NCBI GenBank assembly: GCA_021772095.1 | Contig: JADYXR010000177.1 | Span: forward strand, 1-53,146 | DNA: 53,146 nt | DNA from: Candidatus Obscuribacter sp. | GTDB lineage: Bacteria > Cyanobacteriota > Vampirovibrionia > Obscuribacterales > Obscuribacteraceae | Direction of reading: 5' to 3' | Shown here: positions 34,623 to 43,844 of the stretch, piece after piece | Position numbering within the stretch: position 1 is the stretch's first letter | Layout: each line of letters starts with the position of its first letter | Position numbers and translations under genes: made by a program | Notes under the pieces: generated by a model | Database searches by the model: none | Told to the model about the DNA's origin: nothing | Seen by the model: the letters and a program-made list of their open reading frames with translations, nothing else

Positions 34623-36833
34623 TTACGGTTGCACCGGTGCTGGTGCGGTCGAATTTTCTTTATTGATTTGATCTTTCATCAAATCCGGAATTGGAACATC
34701 ACCTTGAGTGGATGTCGACTGGGTTGTCTTCAAAGCGTTTTCGAGATTCCCAATCCGTTCGAATGCGTTGAAGCTCATGATGCCGTTAACCAGCGAGAGA
34801 AGAACAACCACGCCCAGTATCGTTAACAGTACGTTGGGATTGAGACCCTGATTGCGTGCTGTTGCAGAAGCTTTTTGCGCGGGTGCCGGCTTGGGCTTTT
34901 TCACTTCTGACAGTTGCTCCAGCTTGCTATCGATAACTTTGACGCTCTGGTTTACCTTCTTACTCATTTGCGATTTGATTTCTTCAACTTCTTTGGATAG
35001 CGTGTCTCTGAATTCATCCTTTTGTTTCGATGATGCAGAGCCAAGTTCCGTAAGCGCTTTTTCGAGTTTTTGATTCGCAGTTTCGGTTTGTTTGTTGATT
35101 TGCTCGAGAGCTTGCTTGAAGAGAAACTCTTGATTCTTCAAAGTGTCTTCAACTGTTTTGGTTTGCTTGTTGATCTTCGAAGAAACGCTTGCCGTCACGG
35201 CATCAGCGCTTCGCTTGACCAATGAATCGACTTCGCTTTGCGAGTAGGTGTGATACTTCGGAGTGGTATCGACTGCACGTGGTGCTTCGATAGAGCGATT
35301 GTTTTGCGGAGCGAAATTAGTGGTGCGGTTTTGCGCGGAGTTCTGCGAATCGTTCGATGGCTTCTGCGACGCGTTGTTATCGCGGTTTGATTTCTCGCGC
35401 TTGTTTCTGTCGTTATTGCGGTCATCATTGTCTTTCACAGCGAGCTTTCCGAGCACACCGGAGTCTGAATTTTTAGCTGCGTTTTGAGCGGCTGGTCTGT
35501 CGCTGCGTGCTGATTGATTATCGCCCTGATTTTGAATTTTATTCTTGTTTTGAAGGGTTCGATTGTGTTGCGCGGTCAGCGGTTCTGCAAGTGGACGAGG
35601 CGCTTCTGTCTGTACGGCCGGTTCTTGCGAGGCTGAAGGAGCTGGCGAATTTTGTGATTGAGTTGTTGCTTCGACGGCAGGAGCCTTTGAAGTTGGTTCG
35701 GAACCGTGACTCGATTCAGAACTTTGACCCGCTTCAGAACCTGGAGCCGGAGCCGACGTGTCAGCTGAACTTGTGCTTTGCGGCGCTGAATTTGATTCAG
35801 CAGAACCAGCTTCAGGAGCCGCTTCGGGAGTTTTGGTGGCTGGTGTCGTTTCACTGACCGCACTTTCTGTTGGTGCATCGACTTGCGCTGTAGTGTGTTC
35901 AACCGCTGCAGTTTCAATCGTTTCAACAGCTGGTGCGCTGTTCAATTGACCGGTGGTTTCTGCGATTTCGGCTGCGGTTTGAACTGGAGCCTGCGGCTCA
36001 ACTTGAGCTTCAGTCGCTGATTCGGTTTTCTCTTCTTCTTCAACCGCCTCATCTGGTGCAGCGCCGCCAGCCCAGGCAACGACTTCAGCGCGGGCAATCT
36101 CAACTGCCGATGTGTCAAGGTTCTGCGGTGAGCCACTCTCGGTGGTGCCCGCGTCCGAGGCCGTTGCTTCCGTTTGTGACGGTTCAACTGATGCGGCTGG
36201 ATTTTGAGCAGTTTCCGCGGTCTCTTCTTGTGCGTTCATTGATTCACCGGTTTTGGCTGGAGATTGAGGGATAATCGAGGTCTTGTATGGTTTCTGTGGA
36301 GGAAATTCGTTTGACTCAGCTTCCGAGGCGACAAGTGAAAACGTTTTTTCTTTGAAATTGACTCTTGTGAATAATTTTGATTGCATCTCTGGCGTTATCT
36401 CAAGCTGTTCGCAGATCTTCGCCAGAAGCTCGGCATCGAGGAATGCGTGAAAAACAGTCAACACACCGCGGCTGATTATTGCGGTATCAGAGTTGGTGAC
36501 CTTCGATCGGACGTGGGCACCTCTGCCATCAACCGCGCTCCAGCGATCTGCCGCGTAACGCAGTGACAGAGTCATGGGACGGGTGTTTGCTTTGATTTCG
36601 AAGTGGATGTAACCTTCGTCGCCTTTGATGTCGAGGAAGGCTGCGAAAACTTCCGGCGAATCAAACTTCGCTGCAAACGCAATCGCTTCGCCAATCGCTT
36701 TGATTCGAAAATCCGCCAACCAGAAGCTGCGGACCTCGTACTGCTGACTGTCTAAATCCAACGATTCGTAAGGAACGGGTCCAAAGTCAGAAACCCAAGT
36801 CGATTGTTCTTCTACGGATATTGCAGAGGTCAT
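34623..36833 (-). CDS. Large disordered protein with coiled coil and C-terminal membrane segment
   Basis: 736 residues, no recognised family. N-terminal globular part (about 1-170: ESLDLDSQQYEVRSFWLADF, FAAFLDIKGDEGYIHFEIK, FHAFLDAELLAKICEQLEI). Then about 300 residues of low-complexity sequence, first Ala/Glu/Thr/Ser/Pro-rich (195-400), then Asn/Asp/Arg/Gln-rich (410-505). A coiled coil (about 520-660, TVEDTLKNQEFLFKQALEQI, KDEFRDTLSKEVEEIKSQMS) ends in a single membrane segment (about 675-697, VLLTILGVVVLLSLVNGIMS) and a short tail. Without a signal peptide it should be a tail-anchored cytosolic protein. ATG 36833 has no strong ribosome-binding site. Confidence 0.82.
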   Translation of the reverse strand: MTSAISVEEQSTWVSDFGPVPYESLDLDSQQYEVRSFWLADFRIKAIGEAIAFAAKFDSPEVFAAFLDIKGDEGYIHFEIKANTRPMTLSLRYAADRWSAVDGRGAHVRSKVTNSDTAIISRGVLTVFHAFLDAELLAKICEQLEITPEMQSKLFTRVNFKEKTFSLVASEAESNEFPPQKPYKTSIIPQSPAKTGESMNAQEETAETAQNPAASVEPSQTEATASDAGTTESGSPQNLDTSAVEIARAEVVAWAGGAAPDEAVEEEEKTESATEAQVEPQAPVQTAAEIAETTGQLNSAPAVETIETAAVEHTTAQVDAPTESAVSETTPATKTPEAAPEAGSAESNSAPQSTSSADTSAPAPGSEAGQSSESSHGSEPTSKAPAVEATTQSQNSPAPSASQEPAVQTEAPRPLAEPLTAQHNRTLQNKNKIQNQGDNQSARSDRPAAQNAAKNSDSGVLGKLAVKDNDDRNNDRNKREKSNRDNNASQKPSNDSQNSAQNRTTNFAPQNNRSIEAPRAVDTTPKYHTYSQSEVDSLVKRSADAVTASVSSKINKQTKTVEDTLKNQEFLFKQALEQINKQTETANQKLEKALTELGSASSKQKDEFRDTLSKEVEEIKSQMSKKVNQSVKVIDSKLEQLSEVKKPKPAPAQKASATARNQGLNPNVLLTILGVVVLLSLVNGIMSFNAFERIGNLENALKTTQSTSTQGDVPIPDLMKDQINKENSTAPAPVQP

Positions 36834-36982
36834 GCGCTGTCAGCCTGTAAATGGGGCGTTCTAAAGATTTACAGACTATCGCATAGATATATGTTTTGTC
36901 ATCAAAACGTAGATCTTACTGTTAATAGATCTTGTTGTTGTAGAGTTTCAATCAGACATCTAAACTGGAATTCACTATTGCT

Positions 36983-38383
36983 CTAAAACTCGGAATCGTC
37001 GCCGGGCGTTCGATCCTTGGGACTGTTGTCGCCCGGTGCTCGCTCGCCGGGGAGCAAAAGTTTTTGAAATCCATCGGCAGCCGGCGCCGGTGTTTTGGCA
37101 GCAGGAGTGGTATCACGAGCGGTGGCTATCGCTTTGTACTGAGGCGCCAGATTTTGGCGTGGATAGGTCTTTGTGTAATACTCGAGACTTCGTTTTGCAT
37201 CCTCAATGTTGCCTGACTTAGAGAAGGCTTCGGCTAAATAAATAAAATCAACGCGACAGTTCGGACACATTCTCAGAACGTCTTGAAAGGAGCTGACTGC
37301 GCCTTTGAAATCGCCGTTTGAAAGCTGCAACATTCCGTTCTCATGCAGCGCCACATAATCGGATGAGTTTATTCCAATCATTTTTCGAGTTTTCGACAGC
37401 GAGTCTTCGACCTTTCCTTGCTTGGTGTAAGACTTGCGCCGCTTCTCTTTCTTCTCGTCGTTGATCGACCTGGCGAGCAACGCGCCGGGCGAGTCATAGA
37501 TCTCGTGTTCAAAAGGATCTAAACGGAAATCATGCTGTTTTGAGAAACCCATCGTCACCATGCTGCGTGGAATATATTTAGTGCCAGACTGTTTCTTCCA
37601 GGCTTTCATGCGCATGGAGGCAGCCGCATCATTGCCCTCCAGGTATTCGATCCGCGCAAGTAGAAGCGACAACAGGGGATATTCGCCAAGGGAAAGCGCA
37701 TGTTCACCGGCTTGGCGCGACTGCGTCAAATCGCCGGCCAGATAATACAAAATCGCCATCCCCTGATAAGGCAGTGGTGAGCCCGGAGTAATCGATTTCG
37801 CCTTAATAAAATGCTGGGCTGCTTTGTCGAAATCGCCCAATCTCATGTAGGAGAAGCCGAGGAGCGTATGAACAGGACCCGGATTTGTTGGTTGTTCCGA
37901 AAGCAGCTTTTCGTAGAGTTGAATCGCTTTGTCGTATTTACCGTTTAGATACTGCGTCATGCCGGTGGCCAGGAGAACTTCTTTCTCGCGCGGATCGAGT
38001 TGGTATGCGCGTCGCAGCATGTCGAGCGCTTGCTCGTAATGACCTTGAATGTTTAAACACAAGCCTAGAAGGTAGTGTGGGAGCGGATCCGTGTCATCTG
38101 CTTGTATTGCTTGTTTCAATACAACAATTGCTTGATCCAGATTTTTTACGGATCTCTTTGCGTTGTTTTTGAGGTATCGCGTGTTCAAATAATTCATCGC
38201 GGTTGACGACAGCCGCTGCGACTCTGCACGCTGTTTGGTGTTCCAATACTGTGCTTGTGCTGTGGCTGGATGCGATTCTGCGATGATACCGGATACGGTG
38301 ACAGTCGATAGAACACTCAAGACCGCCAGTTTTTTTATCAAAGAATCACCGGTCGATTTGGCATTTGACTGACTTCTGCGCAT
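36983..38383 (-). CDS. Secreted TPR protein
   Basis: 466 residues from ATG 38383. Signal peptide (basic MRRSQSNAKSTG, hydrophobic LAVLSVLSTVTVSGII, cleavage about ATAQA-Q). Then TPR repeats such as PHYLLGLCLNIQGHYEQALDMLRRAY, VLLATGMTQYLNGKYDKAIQLYEKLL and GDFDKAAQHFIKAKSI, a middle part with few repeats, and two more TPR units near 390-450 (MLQLSNGDFKGAVSSFQDVL, LAEAFSKSGNIEDAKRSLEY). The tail is Pro/Asp-rich. The start is set by GGGAAGGAA upstream; the longer frame to 38587 would hide the signal peptide. Divergent from another exported TPR protein. Confidence 0.88.
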   Translation of the reverse strand: MRRSQSNAKSTGDSLIKKLAVLSVLSTVTVSGIIAESHPATAQAQYWNTKQRAESQRLSSTAMNYLNTRYLKNNAKRSVKNLDQAIVVLKQAIQADDTDPLPHYLLGLCLNIQGHYEQALDMLRRAYQLDPREKEVLLATGMTQYLNGKYDKAIQLYEKLLSEQPTNPGPVHTLLGFSYMRLGDFDKAAQHFIKAKSITPGSPLPYQGMAILYYLAGDLTQSRQAGEHALSLGEYPLLSLLLARIEYLEGNDAAASMRMKAWKKQSGTKYIPRSMVTMGFSKQHDFRLDPFEHEIYDSPGALLARSINDEKKEKRRKSYTKQGKVEDSLSKTRKMIGINSSDYVALHENGMLQLSNGDFKGAVSSFQDVLRMCPNCRVDFIYLAEAFSKSGNIEDAKRSLEYYTKTYPRQNLAPQYKAIATARDTTPAAKTPAPAADGFQKLLLPGERAPGDNSPKDRTPGDDSEF

Positions 38384-38570
38384 TGATTTCCTTCCCTGAC
38401 CCCAAGTGACAATGGTACCACTGCTGCCGATCTGACCCTTGATGCCGCGGAAAACGGGGCTTCGACTCGAATCTATCACTTTACGGCGTTGCGTGAAACT
38501 TGTTATCAGCCGGTTTTGGGCGCTAAACGGGCGATAAAGCTGGCATTTTGCTGACTTTTGGGTCAAGTGA

Positions 38571-38663
38571 AGGCGCGGGCAAGGCAATGTGGTAAGAAGA
38601 GTTCAAGTAGCTAATTAATTAATGAGTAATTTTAGATGCGGCGGGAGGCGCGGGCAGGCAATG
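38571..38663 (+). repeat. Duplicated translation-initiation segment
   Basis: AGGCGCGGGCAAGGCAATG (38571-38589) recurs as AGGCGCGGGCAGGCAATG (38646-38663), one base shorter, 75 bp downstream. The second copy holds the ribosome-binding site and ATG of the next gene; the first copy would start ATG-TGG-TAA, a two-residue frame. Confidence 0.6.
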
Positions 38664-39341
38664 AAATCGCAAGGGGCAATTTTCTCGATTCTGATTGCTG
38701 CGTGCATTTTTCTGGGCAGCTCGCAAGCGACGTTGGCGCAGGCGCCGACGGAAGCCGCCAAAGATAAAGCGCGGGCGCTCAACCTGGACGCTATCAAGCT
38801 GCAGTCGGAAGGAAAGTTAAGCGAAGCTGTCGCGCTCTATAAGCGCGCCATCGAGCTTTATCCGCAAGCCGGTGCTTATCACAACAATTTTGCCGTGGTG
38901 CTGAAAGATTTAAACCGCTGGGAAGAGGCGGAGGTCGAGGCTCGCACGGCTCTCAAGTTGAAACCGGAACGCGCCGACTATTACTTCAATCTCGGCATAA
39001 TTTTAAACGGCGTAAAAAAATACGAGGAAGCCGAGAAGCAGTTCAGTAAAGCGGTTGAGATTGACGCTTCCGATGTTGAATCGCGATATCGCCTGGCGGA
39101 AATATTGCAGCGCAACTCCAAGTTTCCGGAAGCCGAGATGCAGCTGAAGATGGCGTTACTGCTGAAGCCAAATGAGGCACGCTATCATCAGTTGCTCGGA
39201 GATTTGTACATGCAGCTGGATAAGAAAGAAAGCGCTCTGGTGGAGTACAAAAAAGTTGTAGAGTTCACCACTGATGGGACCGTGAATGGCGCTGTTCTCT
39301 CCCGCTTAGAGTTTCTCAAGCAAGCTTTGAATAGCAGGTAG
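38661..39341 (+). CDS. Secreted or lipid-free periplasmic TPR protein
   Basis: 226 residues from ATG 38661. Signal peptide (MKSQGAIFSILIAACIFLGS, cleavage about TLA-QA), then at least four TPR repeats: LNLDAIKLQSEGKLSEAVALYKRAIELYP, YHNNFAVVLKDLNRWEEAEVEARTAL, YYFNLGIILNGVKKYEEAEKQFSKAV, YRLAEILQRNSKFPEAEMQL, YHQLLGDLYMQLDKKESALVEYKKV. The C in AACIFLG could be read as a lipobox but is inside the hydrophobic core, so signal peptidase I is more likely. ATG 38661 is chosen for its ribosome-binding site and signal peptide over ATG 38622. The permease gene starts 33 bp downstream, so they likely form an operon. Confidence 0.9.
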   Translation: MKSQGAIFSILIAACIFLGSSQATLAQAPTEAAKDKARALNLDAIKLQSEGKLSEAVALYKRAIELYPQAGAYHNNFAVVLKDLNRWEEAEVEARTALKLKPERADYYFNLGIILNGVKKYEEAEKQFSKAVEIDASDVESRYRLAEILQRNSKFPEAEMQLKMALLLKPNEARYHQLLGDLYMQLDKKESALVEYKKVVEFTTDGTVNGAVLSRLEFLKQALNSR

Positions 39342-39374
39342 CGCAGGTTTAGTCTCAGGAGAATTGTTGCTCGC

Positions 39375-40757
39375 ATGTCCCTTATAAACCCTCACGATGG
39401 TGATGAGAGCGAGCGTCTAGCGATTATTCAGCGACGCATGGTCGTGATTGCGTTGGGGCTTTTAATCGCCTTTCTTGCAGTTCAAGTAGCCGGAATGTTT
39501 TCTGATGTTCTGCGTATTCTTTCGATCGCGGTGTTTGTTTGCTACACCGTTGTCGGGCTTGTCGACTGGCTTGAGCGTTATATCAAATCGCGTTTCGCCG
39601 CGGTTCTCGGGGTTTATCTGATCGGTAGCGTTGTCACCGTCATTGGTGCGGTGATAGTGATACCGCTTTTGGTGTACCAGCTCACCCAGCTGGTGACATC
39701 GACGTTCGATCAAATTCCTACGTTTATCGAATGGTTCACTCAATTATTGACACCACTCGAGAAGAAACTGAGTGCTGCTCACATCTACATGAAGCCGCGT
39801 GAACTGCTGCTCAACGTTGCAGCTGCCGCTCCGAAACCCGACGCCGGATTGTTGATGACGCATCTGACCACGGTGGCGACGTCGACAGTGACATGGTTGT
39901 TTTACGGTCTCAGTATTTTGATTCTCGCGTTCTATTTCTTGTTGGATGGAGCGCGCATGTCCAAGGACATCGTCAGTGTTTTTCCGGATTCATTGCGAAC
40001 GCGTATGCACGCATTTGTTATCGACGCCGACCGGAGTTTGCACAGCTTCTTCAAAGGACAGATTGTTTTGGGATTGTTGTTTGGTGCTTTTATGGTGGCA
40101 GTCTATTCCGCCTTAGGTGTGCCATATGCGCTGGCGCTCGGCATTATTCTAGGCGTCTGGGAGGTCGTGCCGGTCATCGGTCCGACCGTTGGTTTCATCC
40201 CGACGATCATCGCTGTGCTTGTGCAAGGCATGGATCATGTTCCTGCTAATCGATTCATTCAAGTGCTGATCGTGCTGACTGTTTTTTCGATCTGCCAGTG
40301 GCTCAAAGACAACATCGTGGCGCCGCGCTACATTGGAAACGTAATCGGGCTGCACCCCGTCGTGATTTTCATTGCCATCATGATTGGTGCCAGAGTGGAC
40401 GGCATGCTTGGTATCATAGTGGCGCTGCCGGTGGCATGCATAATCAACGTTTTCTTTAAACATATGCGAAGCACGGAGCAAGAGGAGACGGTGCCTATCG
40501 CTGAAGGCATGTCGCCCGGCATTGCGGTGCAAGTCTCCAGCTACGACAGAACAAAGCGGCGCGTCGAACCCAGTTCAAATGCTATCATCCCGGTTGTCAA
40601 TCCTGCCGGTACTCATGCGACTTCGAGTGCCAGTCTTGGTTCCTTGGGTGCCAATCCCGGAACAAGTTCGGCTGTCGATGTTAGTTCCAGTTCCGGTGTA
40701 AATTCCACTTCGGGTGTGAGTTCCGCCAGCGTCGATGCAAGTTCCGATCCGGTGTGA
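39375..40757 (+). CDS. AI-2E/PerM-family (UPF0118) membrane transporter
   Basis: 460 residues with seven to eight membrane segments in the family pattern: two at the N-terminus (about 22-65), one at about 75-100, a large soluble loop with IPTFIEWFTQLLTPLEKKL, then the C-terminal block FYFLLDGARM, SFFKGQIVLGLLFGAFMVAVYSALGVPYALALGIILGVWEVVPVIGP and DNIVAPRYIGNVIGLHPVVIFIAIMIGA, which is diagnostic. Members export small solutes or exchange ions; substrate here is unknown. The last 70 residues are a Ser/Val/Gly-rich cytosolic tail that most members lack. ATG 39375; AGGAGA lies somewhat far (about 14 nt) upstream. Confidence 0.93.
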   Translation: MSLINPHDGDESERLAIIQRRMVVIALGLLIAFLAVQVAGMFSDVLRILSIAVFVCYTVVGLVDWLERYIKSRFAAVLGVYLIGSVVTVIGAVIVIPLLVYQLTQLVTSTFDQIPTFIEWFTQLLTPLEKKLSAAHIYMKPRELLLNVAAAAPKPDAGLLMTHLTTVATSTVTWLFYGLSILILAFYFLLDGARMSKDIVSVFPDSLRTRMHAFVIDADRSLHSFFKGQIVLGLLFGAFMVAVYSALGVPYALALGIILGVWEVVPVIGPTVGFIPTIIAVLVQGMDHVPANRFIQVLIVLTVFSICQWLKDNIVAPRYIGNVIGLHPVVIFIAIMIGARVDGMLGIIVALPVACIINVFFKHMRSTEQEETVPIAEGMSPGIAVQVSSYDRTKRRVEPSSNAIIPVVNPAGTHATSSASLGSLGANPGTSSAVDVSSSSGVNSTSGVSSASVDASSDPV

Positions 40758-40874
40758 GCTGAACCTACCGTTCGAGTTCGAGTGAATCGATAATTTTTAG
40801 GATTCGGATAATTTGGAAAAGTTTTTGTGACTGGATAAAACTTCAAAGGGTCTGATAATCAAACGCATGCCAAC

Positions 40875-40892
40875 GCTTTCGTGTGCGAAAGC
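40875..40892. terminator. Hairpin between convergent genes
   Basis: GCTTTCG, loop TGTG, CGAAAGC: a perfect 7-bp stem in the gap between the permease gene and the small minus-strand gene. The T-run that should follow is weak on both strands, so the terminator call is tentative. Confidence 0.4.
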
Positions 40893-40964
40893 ATTGAAAG
40901 TTTATTCCTCAAATTGAGGGTTTCGACAATAGACCACCAGGACCGCAATTGCTGCAGTGGGAGG

Positions 40965-41198
40965 CTAATGGCCTTTCCGATCGACCTTCTTCACGCTCGG
41001 AGGCGGTGGCGCTGCTCCTGGTACCGCTTCAATGCCCGGCAGCGGCTCGATTCGGGATGACGGCAGTTTCGGCATGTTAACGCGAACGTCGTTGCCATTA
41101 CTTTCTTGGAGTGATCTGGCAATCAGCGACTGCAGGAAGATTCCAAAGACAACCATGACGACGAGCGCGATAAGTAGTAATCGTGTGTTCTGAGACAT
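40965..41198 (-). CDS. Small single-pass membrane protein with Pro-rich tail
   Basis: 77 residues, no recognised family. N-terminal hydrophobic segment (about 7-28, LLLIALVVMVVFGIFLQSLI) acts as signal anchor; the rest is Pro-rich (IEPLPGIEAVPGAAPPPPSV) and ends in a basic KKVDRKGH. ATG 41198 has CAGGT about 8 nt upstream. It is divergent from the moxR operon, with 121 bp between the starts, so the two may share a control region. It is small, so it could be a false frame, but the anchor plus ribosome-binding site support it. Confidence 0.6.
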   Translation of the reverse strand: MSQNTRLLLIALVVMVVFGIFLQSLIARSLQESNGNDVRVNMPKLPSSRIEPLPGIEAVPGAAPPPPSVKKVDRKGH

Positions 41199-41319
41199 TA
41201 CGTTGTACCTGACCGTTGAACTCCGAAATTCGATTATAGTCCATTAGACTTTTTCTGGGCAGACCCATTTGTCAGGAGGCTCGAACATGAAGTGATCTGA
41301 TCGACCTTCTATTAACTAG

Positions 41320-42342
41320 ATGTTTAACCCAAGAACTGCCCTGGGTATGAAAACCCAGTATCAGCGTTTAGCGGAGGCGATTGTGACCAAACCTCAGACC
41401 GCGGCCAATCCGGCCATTATGCAGCTTGCACCAAAATCTCAGCTGTTGGTTGAGAACATGGGAAGGGCTCTGATAGGCCAAACGCGTGCTTGTAAACTGG
41501 CAGTAGTAGCGGTACTAGCAGGCGGACATTGCATTCTGGAAGATGTGCCGGGTGTTGGAAAAACTTTGCTTGCTAAAAGTCTGGCGCGATCGATTCAAGC
41601 GAATTTTAAACGAATTCAAGCCACCCCCGACCTTCTGCCGTCTGATATCTCAGGCGTAAACATCTTCGATCAACGCGAATCAACCTTTCATTTTATGCCG
41701 GGACCGATTTTCACCAACATTTTGTTGATGGACGAAATCAACCGGGCAACACCTCGGACGCAGTCTAGTTTGCTTGAAGCAATGGAAGAAAAGCAGGTAA
41801 CCACCGATGGTACTACTCGCCCGTTGCCTGATTTGTTTTTTACGATTGCGACTCAAAACCCAATCGAGCACCATGGCACGTTTCCCTTGCCGGAAGCGCA
41901 GCTCGACCGTTTTATGATTTCATTGTCGCTCGGTTATCCTGATGTTGCGCAAGAAGCCGAGATCGTTCGCAAAAGTTTGGACGCTAATGGATTTGTTGTC
42001 GAACCGGTGCTCACCACGAAAGACATAATCGAGATGCAGAATGTGATTCGCACCGTTTTTGTTCATGACAAAATTATCGATTACATCGTCAGTATCGTGA
42101 CGGCAACCAGAAATCATCCGTCGATTGTGCTCGGGGTCAGTCCTCGGGGCAGCCAACTTCTGGTGCGAGCCAGCCAGGCGTGCGCGTTTATTGAAGGACG
42201 CGAGTACGTCACCCCGGAAGACGTGAAGGTGCTTGCTCCTTACGTCTTTGGCCATCGTGTGGTACCCAAGGTGAAATCCAGCAAAATATGCCACACTGAG
42301 ATCATCAAGAAAGTCCTCGAGAATATAACTGTACCTAACTGA
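41320..42342 (+). CDS. MoxR-family AAA+ ATPase
   Basis: 340 residues. Walker A VPGVGKTLLAK with Lys81, Walker B LLMDEINRA with Asp138-Glu139, sensor/arginine region TQNPIEHHGTFPLPEAQLDRF, and the AAA-lid with SPRGSQLLVRASQACAF. MoxR ATPases act as chaperones that insert cofactors or assemble complexes, often with VWA/DUF58 proteins, as in the gene directly downstream. First gene of a three-gene operon. The start is uncertain: ATG 41320 lacks a Shine-Dalgarno sequence; ATG 41347 is an alternative. Cytosolic. Confidence 0.93.
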   Translation: MFNPRTALGMKTQYQRLAEAIVTKPQTAANPAIMQLAPKSQLLVENMGRALIGQTRACKLAVVAVLAGGHCILEDVPGVGKTLLAKSLARSIQANFKRIQATPDLLPSDISGVNIFDQRESTFHFMPGPIFTNILLMDEINRATPRTQSSLLEAMEEKQVTTDGTTRPLPDLFFTIATQNPIEHHGTFPLPEAQLDRFMISLSLGYPDVAQEAEIVRKSLDANGFVVEPVLTTKDIIEMQNVIRTVFVHDKIIDYIVSIVTATRNHPSIVLGVSPRGSQLLVRASQACAFIEGREYVTPEDVKVLAPYVFGHRVVPKVKSSKICHTEIIKKVLENITVPN

Positions 42343-42362
42343 GTCAAACGGCTTGGGCGCTT

Positions 42363-43844
42363 ATGCATAGACTTAAGAAAAAATCGCAAGACAGTCCTGG
42401 CGATGGCGTGCAGCCCGTCACACCGGTAGTCGAGCTGAAATCGAAACCGACTAATTTCAAACCAGAAAAAGTTGTCTCTGTTCCAATCGGAATCTTTGGA
42501 ATGAAACTGGTGATGGAAAGCCGGTTTTTCGGAATGCTTGTGATTGCGTTCATGATTTATTTTTTCGGTGCCCTGGTAGCCAATGAATGGACTTATTTGT
42601 TGGCGTCCGGATTTGTCTGCGCTGCCATGATTGGCGCGCTGATACCGCTTTTGATCTTGCTCGACATCGGCGGCGAGTGTTCGATGCCAGGCGAAGTGCT
42701 TTCATTGGAAGGCACGACTGTCGTTATCAAATTGAAACGGAAAAATTTTCTGGGACCACTGTCATGGCTGATTCCAGCTCGATGGGTGCGGCTAGACGTT
42801 GACGTTGCCAGACGTGGACGCGATGGCAAAACGTTTGAGAAGATCCTGGCGCCTGAGCCGGTTTTGATTGAATCGCTGGATGAAGAAAAATGGTTTGAAT
42901 TTCCGACACCGCTGTTGAAACGCGGTGTCTATCTGCTTAAAGGAGTTGAGATTAGCACGTGCTTTCCACTGGGCATTGTCTGGTGGTCGCGCACAATCAA
43001 AGTTTCCAAAGACAAGAAAGACGTGTCAGTCACAGTCTATCCAAGATATTTCCCATGCTCCGGAAACTTCATGGAGCACTTGCGGGGAGTCGCGTCGCAA
43101 ATGGGTATGGCTACTCACAGCAGCACCATCACTCATCAATCGACAAGTTTTCGAAGTGTTCGTGAATTCAAAAGTGGTGATAGTTTGCGACACGTGCACT
43201 GGCCGTCTACGGCTCGCAAAGGGGTGATGCTGGTTCGCGAATTCGACCAGGAAACTATCCCGGTGTTTAATTTTCTGCTCAATTTAAGATTGCCGTGGCG
43301 CAACGCTGAGCAATTTGAACTGGCGGTTTCAACAGCAATGTCGTTGTGCCACCTCGGTTACAGTAAAGGTCAGTTGCCGGAGTTGTATCTCAATCCTCCT
43401 CTGCATTCCAAAGAGATGGAAGCGCTGATGTACGATTTGCCGGATAATATAAACCCGGGTATCCATCTGTATTCGGAGATACTGGCGCGAGTGGAAATGA
43501 TCTCTGGAAATTTTCGAACTTCCTCTGATAACGATGAAGATTTTCTCGAGTTGAGCGTGATCGAGAAAGACGTCGTCACGTTGATTCCGACAGTCGAACA
43601 AATAATGAAATACGACCCCAACGTCGGCGATGTGATTTGCAGTCCGATCGATGTTTGCATCGTGCCTTATGGTTGGGACTTCGATGAAGAAGCTTATGGC
43701 AACATCGCTAAAGAAGGGTTGTCGCTTTCGTCCTTGCGCAATACCAAGTCGCGTTCGTCAGAAGATGTGAAGCGCGCGATGGGTCCGACTGCCGGTGAAA
43801 TCATCGGGCGCATAGATTGGGAAAAGGATCTGGAGGCGTTATGA
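42363..43844 (+). CDS. DUF58 membrane protein (MoxR partner)
   Basis: 493 residues. A basic Pro/Lys-rich N-terminal segment, two membrane segments (about 55-75 and 80-103), then a beta-rich part (EVLSLEGTTVVIKLKRKN, PLLKRGVYLLKGVEISTCFPLGI) and the DUF58 signature at about 262-297 (VREFKSGDSLRHVHW, then ARKGVMLVREFDQE). DUF58 proteins are paired with MoxR ATPases and transglutaminase-like proteins in a conserved gene order whose role (probably cell-surface or protein-complex assembly) is not well defined. The start ATG 42363 follows moxR by 20 bp; its stop overlaps the next start by 4 nt (ATGA). Confidence 0.92.
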   Translation: MHRLKKKSQDSPGDGVQPVTPVVELKSKPTNFKPEKVVSVPIGIFGMKLVMESRFFGMLVIAFMIYFFGALVANEWTYLLASGFVCAAMIGALIPLLILLDIGGECSMPGEVLSLEGTTVVIKLKRKNFLGPLSWLIPARWVRLDVDVARRGRDGKTFEKILAPEPVLIESLDEEKWFEFPTPLLKRGVYLLKGVEISTCFPLGIVWWSRTIKVSKDKKDVSVTVYPRYFPCSGNFMEHLRGVASQMGMATHSSTITHQSTSFRSVREFKSGDSLRHVHWPSTARKGVMLVREFDQETIPVFNFLLNLRLPWRNAEQFELAVSTAMSLCHLGYSKGQLPELYLNPPLHSKEMEALMYDLPDNINPGIHLYSEILARVEMISGNFRTSSDNDEDFLELSVIEKDVVTLIPTVEQIMKYDPNVGDVICSPIDVCIVPYGWDFDEEAYGNIAKEGLSLSSLRNTKSRSSEDVKRAMGPTAGEIIGRIDWEKDLEAL

